A stretch of 10,224 nt of DNA from Gammaproteobacteria bacterium (GTDB lineage Bacteria > Pseudomonadota > Gammaproteobacteria > SZUA-229): contig WTCC01000310.1 in NCBI GenBank assembly GCA_013138755.1, positions 1 to 10,224 on the forward strand. The letters run 5' to 3'. Position 1 is the stretch's first letter. Every line of letters begins with the position of its first letter. The notes below the pieces were generated by a model. The model had not been told where the DNA came from and ran no database searches. It was given only the letters and a program-made list of their open reading frames with translations. A program made the position numbers and the translations under genes. Of this stretch, positions 1 to 6,130 are shown in pieces.

Positions 1-2
1 TT

Positions 3-383
3 GCACATGGCCTGATTGATGAAGCCAATGTGGATATTGTCCATGGTCATTCTTCTCATCATCCAAAAGGCATCGAAGTGTACAGGAACAAACCCATCAT
101 TTACGGTTGTGGTGATTTTCTCAACGACTACGAAGGCATAAGCGGTTATGAACAATACAGAGATGACCTGGGCCTGATGTATTTTGTCACCTTGAATGCA
201 TTAACGGGTGAGCTAGTTCGTTTCCAACTGGTACCTACACAGATCAAACAGTTTCATGTTAATCACGCAACTCAAACAGATGCAAAATGGCTGGCAGACA
301 TACTGAACAGGGAAGGGCGGGAGCTCAATACACAAGTAAAATTAAATGATGATAAAACAATGAATGTGCATTGGAGAAATTGA
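3..383 (+). CDS. CapA-family protein, C-terminal part (5' end outside window)
   Basis: This is the last 126 residues of a CapA/PgsA-type protein (PGA_cap family, calcineurin-like metallophosphoesterase fold). The reading frame is open from the left edge, so the true start lies upstream. The signature is the stretch V-D-I-V-H-G-H-S-S-H-H-P followed by K-G-I-E-V-Y and then I-I-Y-G-C-G-D-F-L-N-D-Y-E-G. This is the typical C-terminal block of the family, in which the histidines are thought to be metal ligands. Family members are linked to poly-gamma-glutamate capsule synthesis, but many gammaproteobacterial ones have no capsule locus and their substrate is unknown. No capB or capC genes are visible here. 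Family assignment is firm; the cellular role is not known. Confidence 0.88.
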   Translation, partial: AHGLIDEANVDIVHGHSSHHPKGIEVYRNKPIIYGCGDFLNDYEGISGYEQYRDDLGLMYFVTLNALTGELVRFQLVPTQIKQFHVNHATQTDAKWLADILNREGRELNTQVKLNDDKTMNVHWRN

Positions 384-415
384 TGATTCCCATACACGGA
401 TAAAAGAGGACAATA

Positions 416-433
416 GGGGACAGTTAAATTAAG
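416..433 (+). repeat. GGGGACAG-headed short intergenic repeat
   Basis: GGGGACAG is followed by TTAAATTAAG and preceded by a related GAGGACA ten bases upstream. The head resembles the sequences at 6783-6848, 7740, 7823 and 8876. It may be the remnant of a REP-like repeat or the outer flank of the adjacent IS fragment. Confidence 0.3.
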
Positions 434-505
434 CAAAACCAGTTTAGTCTTGCACGGTTTGATGGACACCTTAAATTGGCGTATTAATATGCTAGGAGGT
501 GTGAC

Positions 506-802
506 ATGCGACAGAAAAAACCTTATAAACGTTACAGTCCTGAATTCAAACGTGAAGCTCTCAAGCGAGCCACTGAAGAAGGTGTGACGGATAAAGCTAT
601 CTGTAAAGAGCTTGATATTAGTACTCGACAGTTACGTCGTTGGCGAGATGAATTCAGGTTGTTAGGCGACGATGCTTTTCCAGGGCAAGGTCATAGTCGC
701 GACGAAGAGCTAACTAATCTCAAGCGAGAATTAGCGAAAACCAAACAGGAACGGGATTTTTTAAGGGAAGCGGCGATTTACTTTGCAAAAGATTCGAAGT
801 GA
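506..802 (+). CDS. IS3-family transposase OrfA (HTH DNA-binding subunit)
   Basis: A 98-residue protein of the HTH_Tnp_1/IS3 OrfA family. The N-terminal half holds the helix-turn-helix that binds the IS ends, with the hallmark Y-S-P-E-F-K-R-E-A-L (residues 10-19) and K-E-L-D-I-S-T-R-Q-L-R-R-W (34-46). The C-terminal half (about 68-93) is a leucine-zipper-like coiled coil ending R-D-F-L-R-E-A-A-I-Y-F-A-K, typical for this family. A strong AGGAGG at 494-499 fixes the start at the ATG of 506. The normal partner OrfB is truncated immediately downstream, so this protein may still bind DNA but cannot support transposition by itself. Family assignment is secure. Confidence 0.9.
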   Translation: MRQKKPYKRYSPEFKREALKRATEEGVTDKAICKELDISTRQLRRWRDEFRLLGDDAFPGQGHSRDEELTNLKRELAKTKQERDFLREAAIYFAKDSK

Positions 803-849
803 AATACCAATGCATTGAAAGTCGTCGCGAGCTGTTTGCTGGACATTAA
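799..849 (+). pseudogene. IS3-family orfB, truncated after 16 codons
   Basis: In IS3 elements orfB overlaps the end of orfA in the -1 frame. Here GTG at 799 overlaps the orfA stop (GTGA) and opens with V-K-Y-Q-C-I-E-S-R-R-E-L-F, which resembles the usual start of OrfB (K-Y-x-x-I-E). The frame then ends at TAA 847-849. The whole integrase core (DDE) is missing. No canonical A-AAA-AAG slippery site is present; only AAAAG at 787-791 is nearby. Confidence 0.65.
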
Positions 850-882
850 GCTGCCCCTGTTTGTACTATTATATAACTCAAT

Positions 883-1013
883 ATGTGCGACCGTTTTACA
901 CAATTTTCACCCCCTCAACGTTATGCCGAGCTTTTTGGCATAACCACCGAACTATCGCAAAAGCACGTTACAACATTGCACCTGGGCCAGCTTCTTCAGC
1001 TTATACGAAATAA
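883..1013 (+). pseudogene. SRAP-domain (YedK/HMCES-like) gene fragment, frameshifted
   Basis: The ATG at 883 opens M-C-D-R-F-T-Q-F-S-P-P-Q-R-Y-A-E-L-F-G-I, closely matching the N-terminus of SOS-response-associated peptidase/SRAP proteins (consensus M-C-G-R-F, Cys2 catalytic). That frame runs on to a stop at 1018-1020. The next conserved SRAP block, A-R-Y-N-I-A-P-G-P, appears in another frame at 963-989, so an indel lies near 957-963. The second frame stops at 1011-1013, and nothing resembling the rest of the roughly 200-residue domain follows. Intact SRAP proteins crosslink to abasic sites in single-stranded DNA. Gly3 is replaced by Asp. This is a decayed fragment next to an IS scar and is not expected to give a functional protein. 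Confidence 0.72.
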
Positions 1014-1029
1014 GCACTGATGGAGAACT

Positions 1030-1743
1030 ATGACTATTTACTCATTTACTATGCGGCCGGTTAAAACATTATTTTTATGTATATTTTTAGTGGCTTTTAA
1101 TATCGGGCCTGTCTATGCAGTTGTGCCCACAGAACAAACACCCGGCGAAGACTGGTTTAATGATAACAGCGACCTGAGCATCGAGGATGTCAACGAAGGG
1201 GAATTAGAATTCATAGCGCCGATTACTGATAAAAGTATTTTACATTCCGGGGCTGTGCTGTCGATAACTAAGAAAAGCCTGGCGACTGGCTGGGTCGGTC
1301 TGGATCAATGTTACCGAAATCTTGACCCGGTCGGTAAAATGGATGTGGTTCATTATTATAAAAACATAAAACAGTTAAAGATTACATCCTCAGGCAATAT
1401 CGGTGGAGCCAAAGTAGATGGGCAAACCATCCAGCTGGAAGATGTCAGTGCATCGGCGCATATATGCGTACAGGCAGAGGTACAAATACTTGAAAAGACC
1501 AGTCAGGATACTTTCGTTGTAAGCAATGGCCCATACTATCGGCGGTTTCTCGATGGTTTTTACCCTTACCATGTAACGCTAATCATCAGTTATCCGGCTG
1601 ACAAGCTAAAATATACCCGTATTTCACCATCGCCTCAGCCTCTGTTTGAAGTTATTCAAGAGCCGGGCAAGTTACTTGTGGACACATGGTTTGAAGGCAT
1701 TTTACAGATCGATATTAAATTCTCGGGTGCCGATACCAAATAA
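1030..1743 (+). CDS. Predicted exported protein of unknown function
   Basis: I do not recognise this 237-residue protein. It begins with a classic Sec signal: a basic start, then a hydrophobic core (about residues 12-27), and a likely cleavage after V-Y-A (28-30). The predicted mature protein is about 207 residues and periplasmic or secreted. It is rich in beta-type segments and has two cysteines (C94, C146) that could form a disulfide. There is no lipobox and no further membrane segment. The ATG at 1030 is preceded by GGAGA with short spacing. An in-frame ATG at 1051 would give a tighter signal peptide but has no ribosome binding site. It lies 66 bases upstream of rtcA in the same direction. 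Whether it belongs to that operon is unclear, because an exported protein fits poorly with cytoplasmic RNA enzymes. Confidence 0.75.
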   Translation: MTIYSFTMRPVKTLFLCIFLVAFNIGPVYAVVPTEQTPGEDWFNDNSDLSIEDVNEGELEFIAPITDKSILHSGAVLSITKKSLATGWVGLDQCYRNLDPVGKMDVVHYYKNIKQLKITSSGNIGGAKVDGQTIQLEDVSASAHICVQAEVQILEKTSQDTFVVSNGPYYRRFLDGFYPYHVTLIISYPADKLKYTRISPSPQPLFEVIQEPGKLLVDTWFEGILQIDIKFSGADTK

Positions 1744-1809
1744 CCTGAGCCCACATAATGTATATTATTAATAAAGTAGCTTGTTACTATTATTCTAGCC
1801 GAGACACGC

Positions 1810-2838
1810 GTGCATGATGCATTACTAAATATTGATGGCTCCCAGGGTGAAGGTGGTGGTCAAATAATTCGATCATCGCTGGCCCTTTCCATGTGCCTGG
1901 GAAAACCATTTCAGATCACACATATCCGTGCGAACAGGGACAGGCCCGGACTGCAGTCACAACATTTAACTGCTGTGACATCAGCCAGAACCATTGTTGA
2001 TGCCGATGTCGAAGGTGCCGAGATCGGTTCACAGCAACTTTTTTTTATTCCCAAACAGGTAACGCCCGGTGATTACCACTTTTCTATTGGCACGGCTGGA
2101 AGCACCACGCTTGTGTTACAAACATTATTACCGGCTTTAATGATGGCAGACAAACCATCAAACCTGGTTCTGGAAGGGGGCACTCATAATCCTTTTGCAC
2201 CACCCTATGATTTTCTGGTGAAAACATTTTTACCACTGATTCAACGAATGGGGCCAGGGATAACTGCCCGACTTGATCGAACAGGTTTTGCACCTGGGGG
2301 TGGCGGAATTCTACATATTACAATCCAGCCTGTTGAAAGATTAAAACCACTGATGTTAACCGAACGCGGCAAGATTCTGCAGCAAAGTGCAGAAGTATTG
2401 TTAGCCCATTTAGCTGAACATATTGCATACCGAGAGCTCAAGGTTATTGCCGGCTCTCTTGGCTATTCACCGGATCAGTTGCATTTTCAGTTGGTTGAAT
2501 CAGCCTATGGTCCGGGTAATGTTGTTTTAATTTACGTGCGAAGTGAATCTGTAACAGAAGTGTTTAGTGCGTTTGGTGAGCGTGGATTACCTGCTGAACA
2601 AGTGGCAGCAAAAGCAGTTAATGATGCTAAACATTATTTACAATCCAATGCTGTTGTGGGGAAAAATTTGGCAGATCAATTATTAATACCTTTGGCCCTG
2701 GCAGGGCAAGGTGCATTTCTTACACAAAAACCAAGTTTGCATACCATTACTAACATGACAGTTATCAAGCAATTCATGAATGTGGAATTTATCACCAGAC
2801 AGATAAACCCCGATGCATGGCTGATTAGCCTTCCGTGA
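1810..2838 (+). CDS. rtcA: RNA 3'-terminal phosphate cyclase RtcA
   Basis: A cytoplasmic enzyme that uses ATP, through an enzyme-AMP intermediate, to convert an RNA 3'-phosphate into a 2',3'-cyclic phosphate. At 342 residues it has the usual family length. The N-terminal block G-E-G-G-G-Q-I-I-R-S (13-22) and H-I-R-A-N-R-D-R-P-G-L (38-48) are the RtcA signatures. E14, Q18, R21, R40, R43 and Q51 sit at the positions I recall for the E. coli enzyme. G-T-A-G-S-T-T-L-V-L-Q (94-104) and A-P-G-G-G-G (161-166) follow. The AMP-accepting histidine is H311 in P-S-L-H-T-I-T-N, matching E. coli H309. The start is GTG at 1810; the nearby ATG at 1814 is out of frame. It is the first of three RNA-related genes with gaps of 54 and 45 bases. 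No rtcB and no sigma-54 -24/-12 element is seen, unlike the E. coli rtcBA operon. Confidence 0.96.
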   Translation: MHDALLNIDGSQGEGGGQIIRSSLALSMCLGKPFQITHIRANRDRPGLQSQHLTAVTSARTIVDADVEGAEIGSQQLFFIPKQVTPGDYHFSIGTAGSTTLVLQTLLPALMMADKPSNLVLEGGTHNPFAPPYDFLVKTFLPLIQRMGPGITARLDRTGFAPGGGGILHITIQPVERLKPLMLTERGKILQQSAEVLLAHLAEHIAYRELKVIAGSLGYSPDQLHFQLVESAYGPGNVVLIYVRSESVTEVFSAFGERGLPAEQVAAKAVNDAKHYLQSNAVVGKNLADQLLIPLALAGQGAFLTQKPSLHTITNMTVIKQFMNVEFITRQINPDAWLISLP

Positions 2839-2892
2839 ATCAATAAAAAGATAGTCGCAAATGACACAAACAAGACATAAGGCATTACGAAC

Positions 2893-3432
2893 ATGACAAA
2901 GTGGAATGTTGTTATTACCATTCAGGAACACTTTTTCGAGCAGGCTTGGCAATGCCTGAAACCGTTCGGTGTATTGGCTAAAACAGAATTTCATAATGTT
3001 TTGGTAATGCAAACTGAAGACACACAACAAACGCTGCAACAACTACAGAAAAAATTAAATGCAGATGCAGACTTGCAAACAGTCATTAGCCGGGTAATGC
3101 CTGTCACTCATGGCTTTACTTTCCAATTTGCTGAACAATTCGAAACCCAGGCAAGAGCCGTTGTAGAAACACTGTTGCCAAAAGTCGCCAATAAAACATT
3201 TCATGTACGCATGCACCGCCGTGGCTTCAAAGGTCGTTTATCCACTATTGAGGAAGAAAAATTTCTCGACACTTACATACTTGATCAACTCGAACAATCA
3301 GGTTCGCCATGCAAGATCAATTTTGATGACCCGGATGTTATTATTGCAGTAGAAACGGTTGCACAACAAGCTGGCATCTCGATCTGGAACCGTGAAGATA
3401 TAGAACGCTACCCAATATTAAAACTGGACTGA
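2893..3432 (+). CDS. Stand-alone THUMP-domain RNA-binding protein
   Basis: A 179-residue protein with an N-terminal ferredoxin-like part (about 3-60) and a THUMP domain (about 65-170). THUMP hallmarks are the basic strand and turn F-H-V-R-M-H-R-R-G-F-K-G (103-114), S-T-I-E-E-E (117-122), then N-F-D-D-P-D-V-I-I-A-V-E (143-154) and I-S-I-W-N-R-E (162-168). THUMP domains are known from ThiI, tRNA methyltransferases and the TAN1 acetylation adaptor, where they dock on the tRNA acceptor end. Here no catalytic domain is attached, so the likely role is an RNA-binding adaptor that presents substrate to a partner. The layout is most like TAN1. It sits between rtcA and the kinase/nuclease gene, same strand, gaps 54 and 45 bases, implying co-transcription. 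The ribosome binding site (AAGG about 10 bases upstream) is weak. Confidence 0.85.
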   Translation: MTKWNVVITIQEHFFEQAWQCLKPFGVLAKTEFHNVLVMQTEDTQQTLQQLQKKLNADADLQTVISRVMPVTHGFTFQFAEQFETQARAVVETLLPKVANKTFHVRMHRRGFKGRLSTIEEEKFLDTYILDQLEQSGSPCKINFDDPDVIIAVETVAQQAGISIWNREDIERYPILKLD

Positions 3433-3477
3433 AAAGGATTACAAACATAGTGAAGTCAACCGAGAATCATACAGTTT

Positions 3478-5511
3478 ATGGTAAGCACTAAATTCGATTA
3501 CGATTTGCCTGTGTTAGCACTTAATGCTGCTGATATTATTGCTGCGGTGATGCAACATGATCGGCGTGTATTGCTGTTCGGTCCTATGGGTGCGGGTAAG
3601 TCGACGCTAGCGGCCAGGTTAGCAGACGCCATCGTTGCATCCAATCGATCATGCTGGTGTCTAAATGCCGATCCGGGTTCACCGGCTTTTGGTGCGCCAG
3701 GTTTTGTGTCGATAGCAAAGTGGCAGAAAGAAACATGGCAGGTGGTTGATTATGCCGGGCTATGTACACTGGATGCGGGACGCTTTCGTTTACCTTTGGT
3801 ATCAGCGGTTAGATCATTAGTACAACAATTGCCTGAAGGTATGGTGTTGATCGATGGACCTGGAATGGCGCGAGGTATTGCCGGGCGGGAACTGCTTGAA
3901 GGACTGGTCGAAGCAACAGGTGCTGATGCAGTACTGGCATTGACTGAAGAGGATCGACCACCATCACTGCTTGATGAATTACGTGCACTGCCGGTTGAAT
4001 TGTTTGTCGTACAGGCAGCTGCAGAAGCAGTGCGGCCAGGTAAAAGGGTGCGAGCTCGGCGACGTACTGAACAATGGGATGCTCATATCACTAAGGGGAT
4101 TGAGCAACAATTCGATCTTACCAGGGTCAATCTTATCGGCACGCCGCCACCACTGAGTGAAACCAGCATCTGGACAGGAAGACAGGTTGCGTTGTTACAG
4201 GCTGGCCGTACTGTGGCTATGGGCGAGGTGCAGCATGTTGAAAAAAATGTGTTAACTGCGACATTGTCTAATGAAATCATTGACGCTGATACACTGTTAA
4301 TACGTGATGCAGCCCGGAATACAAATGGTTTAATTGAAACCGCAAAACCCTTTGCAGGGGAGCGGTTCGACTATCTTCCCCCGGCTGATGTGCTACCGTC
4401 TGTTGAGGTCAATGATGGTCCGCGCATTGCTGGTCGCGTGGGTTCGGCCGATGTCGCTTTGGTTAACGGTGTGTTTGGTGATGCGTTATTACATTTGCGA
4501 ATGCGACATCAGCGGCGCAGTTTGTTGTTCGATTTGGGTAATGGCAGTCGTTTACCTGCACGCATTGCCCATCAGGTAACTGATGTATTCATCAGTCATG
4601 CCCATATGGATCACATTGGCGGTTTCCTCTGGTTATTACGTTCACGTCTTGGTGACTACCCATCATGTCGACTCTTTGGCCCACCGGGTTTAGCGAAACA
4701 CATCGAGGGTTTTTTGCAAGGCATTTTGTGGGATCGCGTTGAAGACAGTGGCGCAAGCTTTGAGGTAATGGAGCTCCATGCAGATCGATTAAAACGTTTT
4801 CATCTACAGGCCGCTTATGCCGAACGCCAGCTACTGGATGAAATTGAGGTAGTGAACGGCATACTACTCAATGAGCCAGGCTTTCGGATACGCGGTGTGA
4901 CACTTGATCATCATGGCACCCCGGTGATTGCTTTTGCCTTTGAGCCTGACAAACAGATCAACATTCGCAAAGACCGTCTTGAAGCGCGTGGATTAGGACC
5001 GGGGCCCTGGCTGAATGAATTAAAACAAAACCTGTTAAGCAAGAATGAAACAGCAATGATTCAGCTGCCAGACGGAAGTGAAGCCTCCACCCGTTCACTG
5101 GCTGACGAACTGGTGCTCATTATGCCGGGAAAAAAACTGGTCTATGCCACCGATCTTGCTGACACGGAGAACAATCGTCAGCAGCTGATCAAGTTAGCAC
5201 AACATGCACATACTTTTTTTTGTGAAGCGGCTTTCATTGAGGCTGATGCTGATCATGCAGCGCGTAATGGCCATTTAACAACGCGTGCTTGTGGAGAAAT
5301 TGCCACGGAAGCTGGCGTGTCTCGCCTGGTTCCATTCCACTTTTCACGCCGTTATGCCGACAATCCACAACAGCTATATGATGAAATAAAAGTTTATTGT
5401 ACTCAGGTTTTAATGCCAAAATCGATGACATTATTCGAATCAACGACCGCAAAAGACATCGAGCCAATAATTGAATTGAACAATAAAATAGAAGAGGACG
5501 GGAGGGATTAA
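3478..5511 (+). CDS. Fusion of Clp1/Grc3-type polynucleotide 5'-kinase and RNase Z-like metallo-beta-lactamase nuclease
   Basis: A 677-residue cytoplasmic protein with two enzyme halves. The N-terminal half (about 28-225) is a P-loop kinase of the Clp1/Grc3 type: Walker A G-P-M-G-A-G-K-S-T (35-43), then N-A-D-P-G-S-P (63-69) matching the D-x-D-P-G-Q block that carries the general-base Asp (here D65), and L-I-D-G-P-G-M (124-130). A basic stretch lies at 186-196. Residues about 230-290 (W-T-G-R-Q-V-A-L-L, G-E-V) resemble the domain after the kinase in Grc3/Nol9. The C-terminal half (about 312-655) is RNase Z-like: H-A-H-M-D-H (374-379), L-D-H-H (476-479), G-L-G-P-G-P (505-510), Y-A-T-D (556-559), G-H-L-T-T (598-602) and F-H-F-S-R-R-Y (620-626). 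All expected metal ligands are present. Predicted reactions are phosphorylation of RNA 5'-OH ends and 3'-end cleavage or cyclic-phosphate hydrolysis. The start is ATG 3478, since an in-frame stop lies at 3451. Confidence 0.87.
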   Translation: MVSTKFDYDLPVLALNAADIIAAVMQHDRRVLLFGPMGAGKSTLAARLADAIVASNRSCWCLNADPGSPAFGAPGFVSIAKWQKETWQVVDYAGLCTLDAGRFRLPLVSAVRSLVQQLPEGMVLIDGPGMARGIAGRELLEGLVEATGADAVLALTEEDRPPSLLDELRALPVELFVVQAAAEAVRPGKRVRARRRTEQWDAHITKGIEQQFDLTRVNLIGTPPPLSETSIWTGRQVALLQAGRTVAMGEVQHVEKNVLTATLSNEIIDADTLLIRDAARNTNGLIETAKPFAGERFDYLPPADVLPSVEVNDGPRIAGRVGSADVALVNGVFGDALLHLRMRHQRRSLLFDLGNGSRLPARIAHQVTDVFISHAHMDHIGGFLWLLRSRLGDYPSCRLFGPPGLAKHIEGFLQGILWDRVEDSGASFEVMELHADRLKRFHLQAAYAERQLLDEIEVVNGILLNEPGFRIRGVTLDHHGTPVIAFAFEPDKQINIRKDRLEARGLGPGPWLNELKQNLLSKNETAMIQLPDGSEASTRSLADELVLIMPGKKLVYATDLADTENNRQQLIKLAQHAHTFFCEAAFIEADADHAARNGHLTTRACGEIATEAGVSRLVPFHFSRRYADNPQQLYDEIKVYCTQVLMPKSMTLFESTTAKDIEPIIELNNKIEEDGRD

Positions 5512-5580
5512 GTTTTGATAAATTTCAACATGTGCTTAAATAGTAATCTCACTCGCCACTTTAATTCAGAGTAACTAAAA

Positions 5581-5982
5581 ATGCTTGAAATCGATGGCAT
5601 ACCACCAAGACTGACAGAACAGCTATGTGAAGAGCTGATCTGTCAGCAGTACTGGTATCACGGAAAAATGGCCCAGGAAGTCGATGCCCTTTTTATCAAG
5701 GTGAACTGGCGCTGGCACCAGCTGTATTTCGATGCGGGTATCGTATTCTGGCGAATTCAGACGGAGGCGCCGGTGCCGGTTAAACAACTGGCCGGATCGC
5801 CGTTTGCCTATCCGTTGATCAATATCGGTGAGCAGCATGATATAAAGGACTGTTTTATTACCGATTGCATTACTGAGCCGCTAGTTGAAGGCGCTCGAGT
5901 GACCCTGGTTTTTGAAGACAAGGGGACTTTATTCATCACCCATAGCGATAACAGGACACGGCTGCAGTTCAACAGGTTGTGA
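5581..5982 (+). CDS. Hypothetical 133-residue soluble protein at end of RNA-processing gene set
   Basis: I do not recognise this protein. It is acidic to neutral and has no signal peptide or membrane segment. It is notably rich in aromatic residues in the first half: Q-Y-W-Y-H (23-27), V-N-W-R-W-H-Q-L-Y-F (41-50), I-V-F-W-R-I (54-59). The second half looks beta-rich (about 78-130). Cysteines lie at 16, 21, 91 and 96; their pairwise C-x4-C spacing could hold a metal, but this is only a visual hint. The start ATG is preceded by AGAG at about nine bases. It follows the kinase/nuclease gene by 69 bases on the same strand, so it may be the last gene of that operon or simply a neighbour. No function is proposed. 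Confidence 0.72.
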   Translation: MLEIDGIPPRLTEQLCEELICQQYWYHGKMAQEVDALFIKVNWRWHQLYFDAGIVFWRIQTEAPVPVKQLAGSPFAYPLINIGEQHDIKDCFITDCITEPLVEGARVTLVFEDKGTLFITHSDNRTRLQFNRL

Positions 5983-6010
5983 ATTTTACGAGACCAAGGA
6001 ATCAGTTCAC

Positions 6011-6130
6011 ATGCAATTAAATGGGGCAGCAGTGAGTGGGTTTTTCCCCTTTTTATATTTTGTAATGAAGATGCTATATGATCCAAATCTTGATCTGCAA
6101 GAAACTGACAACGAGATAAACAATGTTTAA
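6011..6130 (+). CDS. Possible 39-residue small ORF overlapping the start of the DUF2238 gene
   Basis: The ATG at 6011 opens 39 codons containing a hydrophobic run (about residues 5-20, G-A-A-V-S-G-F-F-P-F-L-Y-F-V) and an acidic tail. AAGGA lies about 11 bases upstream, so the ribosome binding site is loose. Its TAA (6128-6130) overlaps the next gene's ATG (6123) by eight bases, an arrangement that permits translational coupling. There is no recognised homology. It may be a leader peptide, a small membrane protein or chance. Confidence 0.25.
   Translation: MQLNGAAVSGFFPFLYFVMKMLYDPNLDLQETDNEINNV

Larger units (their letters stand above)
463..849 (+). mobile_element. Truncated IS3-family insertion sequence (left end, orfA, start of orfB)
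   Basis: A probable left terminus begins at TGGACACCTTAAATTGG (463-479). IS3-family ends usually start with TG. An intact orfA follows, then the overlapping first codons of orfB. The orfB frame stops after 16 codons, and I find no inverted copy of the left terminus downstream, so the right part including the DDE catalytic domain is lost. The element cannot move on its own. The deletion junction lies near 835-850, next to an unrelated broken gene, so this is a rearrangement scar. Confidence 0.75.

Noticed and set aside
920..944. Perfect 8-bp inverted repeat GTTATGCC/GGCATAAC with a 9-base loop, considered as an attC site, operator or terminator
   Set aside because: The orientation of the GTT/AAC ends is opposite to attC, there is no T run, and the repeat falls inside the decayed SRAP coding sequence, where it is best explained as chance.
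1744..1809. Sigma-54 (RtcR-type) promoter upstream of rtcA
   Set aside because: No TGGCAC-N5-TTGC-like pair is present. AT-rich stretches resemble -10 boxes but no -35 with proper spacing could be matched.
2683..3042. 119-codon open frame on the minus strand over the rtcA/THUMP junction
   Set aside because: It overlaps two well-supported genes on the other strand and its translation shows no recognisable domain; a shadow frame.
3431..3491. AAAAGGA with GTG at 3450 as an alternative upstream start for the kinase/nuclease gene
   Set aside because: GTG 3450 is in a different frame that stops within 14 codons, and the kinase frame has an in-frame stop at 3451; ATG 3478 is the only reasonable start.
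6033..6054. GGG(G)...CCCC followed by T run as a rho-independent terminator after the RNA gene set
   Set aside because: Only 3-4 pairs can form with either a T-only loop or a long loop; too weak, and it lies within the small ORF before the DUF2238 gene.
5912..6130. 72-codon frame starting inside the 133-residue hypothetical gene
   Set aside because: Its first half is antisense to nothing but lies fully inside another gene in a shifted frame; only the part from ATG 6011 is kept as a low-confidence small ORF.
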